From NCBI RefSeq assembly GCF_001613505.1, contig NZ_BDCM01000003.1, positions 496,001 to 560,000 of the forward strand: a stretch of 64,000 nt of DNA, written 5' to 3'. Shown one piece after another: positions 16,746-23,870 of the stretch. The position numbers and the translations under genes are program-made. Position 1 is the stretch's first letter. Every line of letters begins with the position of its first letter. The notes below the pieces were generated by a model that made no database searches, was not told where the DNA came from, and saw nothing but the letters and a program-made list of their open reading frames with translations. The stretch is from Nocardia mikamii NBRC 108933. Its GTDB lineage: Bacteria > Actinomycetota > Actinomycetes > Mycobacteriales > Mycobacteriaceae.

Positions 16746-17929
16746 TGCCGCAACCGTTCGTCCAGCAACCGGTGCAGCGCGGTATTCGCCGGTGCCGCAA
16801 CAACATCCGCCGACCACGCCGTCTCGATGCGCACACCGGCCTCCCCGTCGCGGGTCACCAGTCCGATTTCCTGCAGGACTCGCCCGCCGTCGGGGCGGCG
16901 CCGCATGGCGAGCACGACCTGGACCGCCGCCGCGAGCTGACTGTGCAGTCCCGCACGCCCCATTCCACCCAGTGCCGCAAGGGCTTCCAACCGAGCGGGC
17001 ACTTCGCGGGGCGAGTTCGCATGGACCGTTCCGGCGCCCCCGTCGTGTCCGGTATTCAGCGCGGTGAGCAGGTCCACCACCTCGGCCCCGCGCACCTCGC
17101 CGATGACGATCCGATCCGGCCGCATACGCAGCGCCTGCCGGACCAGGTCCCGAACCGTGATGGCACCCGCGCCCTCCACATTGGCGATGCGCGCGACCAG
17201 CCGGACGACATGCGGATGCGGCGGCGACAGTTCGGCGGCATCCTCGACGCACACGATCCGTTCGGTGGGGTCGACGTGCGCCAGCAGAGCCGACAGCAGC
17301 GTGGTCTTCCCGGCGCCGGTACCGCCGACCACGAGGAATGCCAGCCGTGCGCGAATGATCTTCTCCAGCAGCAGTTCCGACTCCGGGGTGAGTGTGCCGG
17401 AGGCGGTCAGCCCGCGCAGGCTGTGGCCGACCGGACGCAGGACGCGCAGCGAAATACACGTTCCGCCCTGCGCGATGGGCGCGAGGACCGCGTGCAACCG
17501 GACTCCGAAGCTCTCGCCGGGTGCTCGCTCGTATTCCGGTAGCCGCCCGTCCACCCATGGCTGCGCGTCGTCGAGCCTGCGACCGGCGGCGAGGGCCAGG
17601 CGCTGAGCCAGCCGCCGCACCGCCGCTTCGTCCGGGAATCGGATCGAGGTGCGTTCCAGACCGCTCCCGCGGTCGATCCACACCGCGTCGGGTGCGGTCA
17701 CCAGCACATCGGAGACCCGGGCATCGTGCAGCAGCGGTTCCAGCGCGCCGGCGCCGGTCATCTCCGTCTGCAGCAGACGCAGTGCGCGCAGCAGGTCCGT
17801 ATCGCCGAGGACTCGGCCGGCTTCGGCACGGATGGCGGCGGCCAGACGTGCCGGATCGTGTTCACCGGGCTGGGCGGCCAGTCGCTCTCGCACCCGGTCG
17901 AGGAGTTCGGCGCTCACCACTCCGCTCAT
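16742..17929 (-). CDS. TadA/CpaF secretion ATPase
   Basis: A 395-residue type II/IV secretion ATPase, the Rv3659c counterpart. Walker A is GGTGAGKTT, the Asp box and His box lie near CVEDAAEL and NTGHDGGAGTVHANSPREV, and Walker B is PDRIVIGEVRGAE. ATP hydrolysis would drive pilin assembly at the TadB/TadC platform. ATG 17929 overlaps the ssd stop by ATGA. No outer assembly genes (RcpA, TadD) are expected in Actinobacteria and none is seen. Confidence 0.93.
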   Translation of the reverse strand: MSGVVSAELLDRVRERLAAQPGEHDPARLAAAIRAEAGRVLGDTDLLRALRLLQTEMTGAGALEPLLHDARVSDVLVTAPDAVWIDRGSGLERTSIRFPDEAAVRRLAQRLALAAGRRLDDAQPWVDGRLPEYERAPGESFGVRLHAVLAPIAQGGTCISLRVLRPVGHSLRGLTASGTLTPESELLLEKIIRARLAFLVVGGTGAGKTTLLSALLAHVDPTERIVCVEDAAELSPPHPHVVRLVARIANVEGAGAITVRDLVRQALRMRPDRIVIGEVRGAEVVDLLTALNTGHDGGAGTVHANSPREVPARLEALAALGGMGRAGLHSQLAAAVQVVLAMRRRPDGGRVLQEIGLVTRDGEAGVRIETAWSADVVAAPANTALHRLLDERLRQ

Positions 17930-19011
17930 CGGTCACCGTCCGGCAGTGCGGACAGCACCGACTCCGCCCCGGCGAACAGCGGGCCGCGGCCGAGCGTCAG
18001 GCCGCCGCGTTCCAGAGTGCCCGCGAGTCCGGGTTGAGCGCGCATGGCGGCCAGCAGCGGCAGCCCCAATGCCTCCGCGATGTCTCGTCCGCGCAGCCCG
18101 CCGGGCGCCGGCCCCCGAACGACCAAGGCCTGATTGGGATTTCGACGACGGACATCCGCCACGACGGCCCCCGCCGCGGCCACCGCGCGCAACCGGGCCG
18201 GCACCACGAAGACGACGAGATCGGCGGCATCGAGGAGGTGATCGGTGTGCGGACCCCGGCTGCCGGAGATATCGCACACCACCAGATCACCGGCGGCGCG
18301 ACCGGCCTCGACGACGGCGCGGGCGGCACCGGTGCCGATGTCGTCCGGTCCGGAACCGGCCGGTCTGCTGCACGCCAGAACACCGAGTCCCGGTGCCGCG
18401 GCGGGTAGGGCGTCGTGCAGGGCTTGCGCGGCCACCCGTCCGTCCTCGATGGACAGGTCGGGCCAGCGCAGTCCCGGCACCGACTCGATACCCAGCAGCA
18501 GATCGATGCCGCCGCCGAGCGGGTCGCCGTCGACGAGCAGGATCTGCGGCCGGAACCGCCGGGCCGCGGCCGTCAAGGCCAGTGTCGCGGCGAAGACCGA
18601 GGCCCCGGCACCGCCCCCGGCGCCGACGACCGCCAGGACGAGTCCGTCGCCGGGATCGCGCCAGGCATAGGCGGCGAAGGCCTCGATCAGCGTCTCGGTG
18701 TTGCCCGGCAGCGCGATGACCTGCTCGGCGCCGACCGCCGCCGCGGCCTGCCAATGGTCGAGATCCGGTTCGCCGCCGCCGACCAGCACCACGCCCGAGC
18801 GACGCGGATATCCGGCGTCGGCGCAGGTACGCGCTGCCGCCAGGTCGAGGATCACCAGCGCGGCCGCGCCCCAGGCATGCCTGCCGACGGGCATCGACCG
18901 TTCGTCCAGGCCGCGGTCGGCGGCGGCCGCGATGCGACGCACTTCGTCGCGCAACCGGCGGTCGCCCACCAGCACCAGCGCCGGAGGGGGAACTGCTGCA
19001 ACGGAATTCAT
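17926..19011 (-). CDS. ssd: Septum-site-determining protein Ssd (MinD/CpaE-like)
   Basis: A 361-residue P-loop ATPase-like protein corresponding to Rv3660c, annotated in mycobacteria as a septum inhibitor and related to CpaE/TadZ. An N-terminal receiver-like part (to about 130) precedes the ATPase part with VVGAGGGAGASVFAATLA, a degenerate deviant Walker A lacking the Lys, then ILLVDGDPLGGG and VVCDISGSRG. In tad systems TadZ localises the machine; in mycobacteria the protein affects division. It heads the operon. ATG 19011 follows GTGAGG. Two DnaA-box sequences lie 50-80 bp upstream and a 6C RNA further upstream on the same strand. Confidence 0.85.
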   Translation of the reverse strand: MNSVAAVPPPALVLVGDRRLRDEVRRIAAAADRGLDERSMPVGRHAWGAAALVILDLAAARTCADAGYPRRSGVVLVGGGEPDLDHWQAAAAVGAEQVIALPGNTETLIEAFAAYAWRDPGDGLVLAVVGAGGGAGASVFAATLALTAAARRFRPQILLVDGDPLGGGIDLLLGIESVPGLRWPDLSIEDGRVAAQALHDALPAAAPGLGVLACSRPAGSGPDDIGTGAARAVVEAGRAAGDLVVCDISGSRGPHTDHLLDAADLVVFVVPARLRAVAAAGAVVADVRRRNPNQALVVRGPAPGGLRGRDIAEALGLPLLAAMRAQPGLAGTLERGGLTLGRGPLFAGAESVLSALPDGDR

Positions 19012-19063
19012 GTCCGCCAGCCTCACCCGGTTCGTCCGGGCGAACCAGGGCCCGAACGCCGAA

Positions 19064-19090
19064 TGTGGACAACTCGCGGGCTGTGGACAA
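19064..19090 (-). promoter_or_regulatory. Pair of DnaA-box sequences upstream of ssd
   Basis: TTGTCCACA occurs twice on the minus strand, at 19072-19064 and 19090-19082, start-to-start distance 18 bp. This 9-mer equals the high-GC actinobacterial DnaA-box consensus as I recall it. The sites lie between the 6C RNA and ssd. Confidence 0.55.
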
Positions 19091-19119
19091 ACACTGCACG
19101 CCGAGTAACAGCTGAACGG

Positions 19120-19222
19120 TCCGGAAATAGAGGACGGCCCCAGCCGGGGGGGGAGGAGGCTGGGGCCGTCGGGGTTCAGCCCCGGGGGGTCGGGCTGAAC
19201 GCGCCTGGACCATGTCCAGGTG
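19120..19222 (-). ncRNA. 6C small RNA (B11-type)
   Basis: The minus strand carries two strong hairpins with C-rich loops, the defining feature of the 6C motif. Hairpin 1 is GTTCAGCCC/GGGCTGAAC (19200-19174) with a loop containing CCCCCC. Hairpin 2 is a 13-bp GC stem (19170-19133) with eight C in the loop, followed by CTCTATTTCC, which would serve as the end. A 7-bp hairpin CCTGGAC/GTCCAGG (19220-19204) lies at the 5' end. A TAGTAT -10 at 19234-19229 with TTGCAT 19 bp upstream places the start near 19222. M. tuberculosis carries B11/6C in the same place, between Rv3660c and Rv3661. Predicted length is about 100 nt. Ends are estimates. Confidence 0.85.
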
Positions 19223-19228
19223 CCAGCA

Positions 19229-19234
19229 ATACTA
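19229..19234 (-). promoter_or_regulatory. -10 element of the 6C RNA
   Basis: TAGTAT on the minus strand with a TTGCAT-like -35 at 19259-19254 (19-bp spacer). It predicts a start about seven bases downstream, at the base of the first hairpin. Confidence 0.55.
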
Positions 19235-19359
19235 CACCCAGAAACCGGCCGCAATGCAAGTCCATCGCGCGACGAAGTTTCGGCCGGATCGGGGCGGTTC
19301 CCGGGGCATCGAACGGGGCGTGTGGGCGGGCTGAACGCCGCGTCGGCGGGAAAGCTCCC

Positions 19360-19365
19360 TATTCT
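19360..19365 (+). promoter_or_regulatory. -10 element for leaderless HAD gene
   Basis: TATTCT, six bases, then GTG 19372. The GGAG in between is too close to the start to act as a normal ribosome site, so a leaderless mRNA is favoured. Confidence 0.55.
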
Positions 19366-19371
19366 GGAGCC

Positions 19372-20280
19372 GTGACGGCCGAGGGCGACCAAACAGCTAC
19401 GAACGATCGGGCCGCCGGGGATACCGGGCACCCGCGACACCGCAACGACGCAGCAGCGAACCGGGCGCACGAGACGAGGGATGCGCCGTCCGCACCCCGG
19501 ATCGCCGCCTTCTTCGATCTGGACAAGACGGTCATCGCGAAGTCGAGTGCGTTCGTCTTCAGCCGGCCGTTCTTCGCCCAGGGATTGATCGATCGGCGCA
19601 CCGTGCTGGAGTCCAGTTACGCGCACTTCCTGTTCCTGCTCTCCGGTGCCGACCACGACCAGATGGAGCGGATGCGCGAACATCTGACGAAGATGACGGC
19701 CGGCTGGGATGTGTCGCAGGTGCGCTCGATCGTCGCCGAAACACTGCACGAACTGGTGGATCCGCTGATCTATGCCGAGGCCTCGGATCTGATCGCCGAC
19801 CACAAGATCCGCGGCCACGACGTCGTGATCGTCTCGGCGTCGGGCGAGGAGATCGTCGCCCCGATCGCCGCCGCGCTGGGTGCCACACATACCGCGGCCA
19901 CTCGCATGGTGGTCGAAAACGGTAAGTACACAGGCGAAGTCGAGTTCTACTGTTACGGCGAGGGCAAGGTCGAGGCGATCGAGGAACTGGCCGCGACGCA
20001 ACGCTACGACCTCTCGCGCTGCTACGCCTACTCCGATTCGATCACCGATCTGCCGATGCTGTCGGCGGTCGGACATCCCACCGCGGTCAATCCCGACCGG
20101 AATCTGCGCCGCGAGGCGATGGCACGGGAGTGGCCGATCCTGACCTTCTCGAATCCGGTGTCACTGTGGTCGCGCATTCCCGCGCCGTCGACCACGACGG
20201 TGGCCGCCACGGCGGTGGTCGGGGTGAGTGCGGTACTGGCCGGCGCCCTCAGTTACCGGTTGCTGCGCCGGCGTCGCTGA
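19372..20280 (+). CDS. HAD-IB family hydrolase, SerB-like, membrane-anchored
   Basis: A 302-residue phosphatase-fold protein corresponding to Rv3661. HAD motif I is AAFFDLDKT (about 43-51), motif II VIVSASGEE, and motifs III/IV GEGKVEAI and YSDSITDLPML. After a disordered N-terminus of about 40 residues comes the HAD domain, and the C-terminus has one hydrophobic segment (TAVVGVSAVLAGALSY) followed by an RLLRRRR anchor, so it is probably tethered to the inner face of the membrane. Substrate unknown; the family includes phosphoserine and lipid phosphatases. The GTG start is supported by the leaderless promoter geometry. It is flanked by a 6C RNA before it and an Ms1-type RNA after it. Confidence 0.85.
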   Translation: MTAEGDQTATNDRAAGDTGHPRHRNDAAANRAHETRDAPSAPRIAAFFDLDKTVIAKSSAFVFSRPFFAQGLIDRRTVLESSYAHFLFLLSGADHDQMERMREHLTKMTAGWDVSQVRSIVAETLHELVDPLIYAEASDLIADHKIRGHDVVIVSASGEEIVAPIAAALGATHTAATRMVVENGKYTGEVEFYCYGEGKVEAIEELAATQRYDLSRCYAYSDSITDLPMLSAVGHPTAVNPDRNLRREAMAREWPILTFSNPVSLWSRIPAPSTTTVAATAVVGVSAVLAGALSYRLLRRRR

Positions 20281-20386
20281 AGGCGGCGCTCCGGGGGCAT
20301 CGCGGCTGGTCAACGACGCGCAACCCATCGATGTAACCACGATTCGAGGGGCCACACGCCGATTATGAGTAATGTCCTTTCGACCC

Positions 20387-20415
20387 TTGATGTGAGGGGT
20401 CTCACAGAGTAACAA
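20387..20415 (+). promoter_or_regulatory. Promoter of the Ms1-type RNA
   Basis: TTGATG (20387-20392), 17-bp spacer, TAACAA (20410-20415). The predicted start is near 20422, exactly at the 5' base of the closing stem of the RNA. This is one of the best -35/-10 pairs in the window. Confidence 0.65.
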
Positions 20416-20421
20416 TGGACG

Positions 20422-20715
20422 CACGGAGGGGCGGAAGGCCAAGATCGAAACGGAAGAGAAGGTTCGATCTCCCATCCGCACTTCCCAGCACGGACGCCAG
20501 GCACCCACGCGGAGCGCGCCGCGACAAGGGCAGAAGCGTTGTGGGCCTGCGAAATTCGAATTCACGTCGGCAATGGCCTCGCACAGGTTGCGGGGATGAA
20601 CCGGCGGGGTTCGGATGATCGCCGAGGCCGCAGAACACAACCCGACAAGCACGCTTGGTAACCGGGTAGTCCGTGCTAGCGGGCGGTGAGGCCGACGACG
20701 GCTACGCCGCCCGCT
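20422..20715 (+). ncRNA. Ms1/MTS2823-type RNA polymerase-binding RNA
   Basis: Non-coding gap between the HAD gene and the Rv3662c-type gene, the position of MTS2823 (Ms1) in mycobacteria; Ms1 binds core RNA polymerase in M. smegmatis. The 5' end CACGGA (20422-20427) can pair with TCCGTG (20670-20675), and CCAAG (20439-20443) with CTTGG (20654-20658), giving a long closing stem with an internal loop, like 6S-type RNAs. Inside is a hairpin AGATCGAA/TTCGATCT. A GC hairpin (20678-20715) follows and may be the terminator. A good promoter precedes it. Identity rests on synteny, promoter and fold; the sequence itself was not aligned. Confidence 0.72.
20678..20715. terminator. GC hairpin between Ms1-type RNA and Fic-like gene
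   Basis: AGCGGGCGG pairs with CCGCCCGCT around a nested GCCG/CGGC stem. It can end the plus-strand RNA and also the minus-strand gene that stops at 20770. Confidence 0.5.
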
Positions 20716-20769
20716 TCGATGTGCGGACCCGTTTCGCCATCGCGGTGATCAGCGCTCGTCGCGCCCCGT

Positions 20770-21513
20770 TCATCCGGCCGCATCGGCGATCGATCGCGCC
20801 TCGCGGGCACCGTCCTCCAGCGCGCCGCAGCAGAACACCACCCAACCGCCCACACCCTCGGCCGTCCCCTCGGCGAAGCCCGCCGCGGCGTCGGCATAGG
20901 CCTGACGGCGCCGCAACCAGAAGACCTCGGGCACGCCCAGGCTGTGCGGATCCAGGCCGCTCGCCACGGCCACCAGCCGTGACGCCGCCCGCGCCACGAC
21001 GCCGTCGGCGGAACCGAAGGGGCGCAACGACATCAACTCGCCGTGCACCACCGCGGCCAGCACGGGGGCCGGCGCATTCGAGGTCAGCACGGTCTGGGCC
21101 AGCAGATCGAGCCGTTCGGCGACACCAGGTTCCGGTCGCGGACGGCCGAGACCGATTTCGTCGTCGACCAGATCGGCCGCGGCGAGCAGATGCAGACGAG
21201 CCAGCGCCTGCAGCGGCGCGCGTTGCCACACACCGACCAGATTGCGCAGCGCGTCACCGTCGAGGGCCTGCCCGACCCGCAGCGCCCCCGCCAGAATCGG
21301 GTCGGCGACCCGGCCGTCGGCGGGCAGTTCGGTGGCCCCGCCGTCGATCGCCGCCGAGGACCGCGCCGCGCGCACCGCCGCCTCGGCCGCCGTCGTCGGC
21401 CAGCCCCGCCGGTTCGCCTTGTGCCGGTGGACTTCGGCGAGCGCATCGCGGGCGCGGTCGGCCGCATCGCGGACACCGGGCAGGTCGACCAGGGGTTGCA
21501 GCACGTCGGTCAC
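20770..21513 (-). CDS. Fic-fold protein with degenerate active site (Rv3662c-like)
   Basis: A 247-residue protein, the Rv3662c counterpart by position. Two Fic-like features are visible: SSAAIDGG near the N-terminal third, like the N-terminal helix region of Fic proteins, and VHGELMSLRPFGSADGVVARAA near residue 170, which aligns with the Fic motif HPFxxGNGR but has Arg for the catalytic His and no GNGR. AMPylation activity is therefore unlikely; a binding or regulatory role is more probable. No membrane segment. The start was set at GTG 21513, seven bases after TAGCGT, as a leaderless gene. Confidence 0.7.
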   Translation of the reverse strand: MTDVLQPLVDLPGVRDAADRARDALAEVHRHKANRRGWPTTAAEAAVRAARSSAAIDGGATELPADGRVADPILAGALRVGQALDGDALRNLVGVWQRAPLQALARLHLLAAADLVDDEIGLGRPRPEPGVAERLDLLAQTVLTSNAPAPVLAAVVHGELMSLRPFGSADGVVARAASRLVAVASGLDPHSLGVPEVFWLRRRQAYADAAAGFAEGTAEGVGGWVVFCCGALEDGAREARSIADAAG

Positions 21514-21520
21514 GACCCAC

Positions 21521-21526
21521 ACGCTA
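21521..21526 (-). promoter_or_regulatory. -10 element for leaderless Fic-like gene
   Basis: TAGCGT on the minus strand, seven bases before GTG 21513. No ribosome site precedes that codon. Confidence 0.5.
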
Positions 21527-21609
21527 GCCGAGCACACCACACGCCCGACCGGGGTCCGCGTCCCTGGCCCACCGTTCGGGACCGGTACGCGGCGCAGGTC
21601 ACAGTCCGT

Positions 21610-21615
21610 TAGGGT
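21610..21615 (+). promoter_or_regulatory. -10 element for acs upstream ORF
   Basis: TAGGGT, six bases, GTG 21622. It is the mirror of the divergent TAGCGT element about 85 bp away and would start the acs transcript at the first base of the small upstream ORF. Confidence 0.55.
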
Positions 21616-21621
21616 CACATC

Positions 21622-21684
21622 GTGGCCGCGGTCACGCTGCGGCCGACGCGTATCCGATGGACAGGCCCGATGGAGGCGAGATGA
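21622..21684 (+). CDS. Leaderless 20-codon upstream ORF coupled to acs
   Basis: GTG 21622 lies six bases after TAGGGT. It opens a 20-codon frame whose TGA (21682-21684) overlaps the acs ATG (21681-21683) as ATGA. The peptide is hydrophobic at the start and Arg-rich (four Arg), with no Cys cluster. A ribosome that begins on the leaderless end and stops there would be positioned on the acs start, which also has its own GGAGGCGAG site. The ORF could therefore be a translational relay or sensor. Expression is inferred, not shown. Confidence 0.5.
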   Translation: MAAVTLRPTRIRWTGPMEAR

Positions 21685-23660
21685 CCGACACCACCGCTGA
21701 GCACCGAGACGTGTACCCGCCTACCGCCGAATTCGCCGCGGCAGCCAATGCCGATGCGTCCATCTACGAGCGGGCGACGGCGGATCGCGACGGGTTCTGG
21801 GCCGAGCAGGCGCAGCGGCTGCACTGGCATCAGCCTTGGGATCAGGTGCTGGACTGGGACGACGCCCCGTTCGCGCGCTGGTTCACCGGCGGCAAGCTCA
21901 ATGTCGCCTACAACTGCGTGGACCGCCACGTCGCCGACGGTTACGGCGACCAGGTCGCCATCCACTGGGAGGGTGAGCCCGGCGATTCCCGCTCGATCAC
22001 CTACGCCCAGCTGCAGGCCGAGGTCTCCCAGGCCGCGAACTACTTCACCGAACTCGGCCTGGTCGCCGGCGACCGGGTCGCGATCTACATGCCGATGGTC
22101 CCCGAGGCCATCGTGTCCATGCTGGCCTGCGCGCGGCTGGGCCTGACCCATTCGGTGGTCTTCGCCGGCTTCTCCCCCAGCGCCCTGCGCCAGCGCGTCG
22201 ACGACGCCGAGGCCCGCCTGGTGATCACCACCGACGGCCAGTGGCGCCGCGGTAAGGCCGCACCACTGAAGGAAGCCGTCGACGAGGCGCTCTACGCCCA
22301 CGGCGACGTGCCGCACAGCGTGGAACACGTGCTGGTGGTGCGGCGCACGAACATCGAGATCCCGTGGACGCAGGGCCGCGACCTGTGGTGGCACGACACC
22401 GTCGCCCAGGCATCAACGGACCACGAGGCCCAGCCTTTCGATGCCGAGCACCCGCTCTACATCCTCTACACCTCCGGCACCACCGGAAAACCCAAGGGCA
22501 TCCTGCACACCTCGGGCGGCTACCTGACCCAGGTCGCCTACACCCACCACTACGTCTTCGACCACAAACCCGGCGCCGACGTGTACTGGTGCACCGCCGA
22601 CATCGGCTGGGTCACCGGGCACTCCTACATCGTGTACGGCCCGCTGGCAAACCGCGCCACCCAGGTCGTCTACGAGGGCACCCCCAACTTCCCCGACGAG
22701 CACCGGCACTGGCAGATCATCGAAAAGTACGGCGTCACAATCTATTACACCGCCCCCACGCTGATCCGCACCTTCATGAAGTGGGGCCGCGAGATCCCCG
22801 ATGCCCACGACCTGTCCTCGCTGCGCGTGCTCGGCTCGGTCGGCGAACCGATCAACCCCGAAGCGTGGCGCTGGTACCGCGAAGTCATCGGCGCCGGCAC
22901 CGCACCCATCGTCGACACCTGGTGGCAGACCGAAACCGGCGCCATCATGATCTCCCCGCTGCCGGGCGTCACCGCCGCCAAACCCGGCGCCGCCATGGCA
23001 CCACTGCCCGGCATCTCCGCGAAAGTCGTCGACGAGGAAGGCAACTCCGTCGAAATCGATCGAACCGAAGCCGAATCTTCGGACCGCTCCGCGGTCGTCG
23101 GCTACTTGGTCCTCGACCAGCCGTGGCCGTCGATGCTGCGTGGCATCTGGGGCGACGACGAACGCTACAAGGCCACCTACTGGGAACGCTTCGCCTCTCA
23201 GGGCTGGTACTTCGCCGGCGACGGCGCCAAGATCGACGCCGACGGCGCCCTGTGGGTCCTGGGCCGCGTCGACGACGTCATGAACGTCTCCGGCCACCGC
23301 ATCTCCACCGCCGAAGTCGAGTCCGCGCTCGTCGGACACCACAGCGTCGCCGAAGCCGCGGTCGTCGGCGCCAGCGATGCCACCACCGGACAGGGCATCG
23401 TCGCCTTCGTCATCCTCACCGGCGGCTCGAACAACTCCGGACAGCAGCTGGTGGACGAGCTCAAGGCCGAGGTCTCCCGCGAGATCAGCCCGATCGCCCG
23501 CCCCCGCGAAATCCACATCGTCCCCGAACTGCCCAAAACCCGCTCCGGCAAGATCATGCGCCGCCTGCTGCGCGACGTCGCCGAGGGCCGCGAACTCGGC
23601 GACACCTCCACCCTGGTCGACCCCAACGTGTTCGAAGCCATCCGCGCCTCCAACACCTGA
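21681..23660 (+). CDS. acs: Acetyl-CoA synthetase
   Basis: A 659-residue AMP-forming acetate-CoA ligase. The A3 motif is ILYTSGTTGKPKG, the A5 region DTWWQTETGAIM, and A8 lies around YFAGDGAKID...GRVDDVMNVSGHR. The A10 lysine in PKTRSGKIMRR is the acetylation site that switches these enzymes off. It makes acetyl-CoA from acetate and ATP in the cytosol. ATG 21681 was chosen because it follows GGAGGCGAG and matches family N-termini. It corresponds to Rv3667. A 17-bp hairpin terminates it. In mycobacteria acs is under CRP control and crp lies 9 kb away, but I see no CRP box right upstream. Confidence 0.97.
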   Translation: MTDTTAEHRDVYPPTAEFAAAANADASIYERATADRDGFWAEQAQRLHWHQPWDQVLDWDDAPFARWFTGGKLNVAYNCVDRHVADGYGDQVAIHWEGEPGDSRSITYAQLQAEVSQAANYFTELGLVAGDRVAIYMPMVPEAIVSMLACARLGLTHSVVFAGFSPSALRQRVDDAEARLVITTDGQWRRGKAAPLKEAVDEALYAHGDVPHSVEHVLVVRRTNIEIPWTQGRDLWWHDTVAQASTDHEAQPFDAEHPLYILYTSGTTGKPKGILHTSGGYLTQVAYTHHYVFDHKPGADVYWCTADIGWVTGHSYIVYGPLANRATQVVYEGTPNFPDEHRHWQIIEKYGVTIYYTAPTLIRTFMKWGREIPDAHDLSSLRVLGSVGEPINPEAWRWYREVIGAGTAPIVDTWWQTETGAIMISPLPGVTAAKPGAAMAPLPGISAKVVDEEGNSVEIDRTEAESSDRSAVVGYLVLDQPWPSMLRGIWGDDERYKATYWERFASQGWYFAGDGAKIDADGALWVLGRVDDVMNVSGHRISTAEVESALVGHHSVAEAAVVGASDATTGQGIVAFVILTGGSNNSGQQLVDELKAEVSREISPIARPREIHIVPELPKTRSGKIMRRLLRDVAEGRELGDTSTLVDPNVFEAIRASNT

Positions 23661-23674
23661 TCGATCGCGTCGTT

Positions 23675-23711
23675 CGAGCCCACGCCCGGTGCCGCACCGG
23701 GCGTGGGCTCG
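23675..23711 (+). terminator. acs terminator hairpin
   Basis: Perfect 17-bp stem with a 3-base loop (CCG), 14 bp after the acs stop. No U-tract follows. Confidence 0.8.
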
Positions 23712-23870
23712 CCCGTTCGCCACCGCGACGCCCGGAGGCGACCGTAAACAGTCACGCCTGAACCGGTAAAATTTCGTCCAGGAGTGCCGGGAAGTCTGGT
23801 CGGCGTGTGGTTGGTGAGCCCGTTGCGGGAGTGCCCGCCGCAGTCGCCGTCCGCTCCCGAAAGGATCTCC

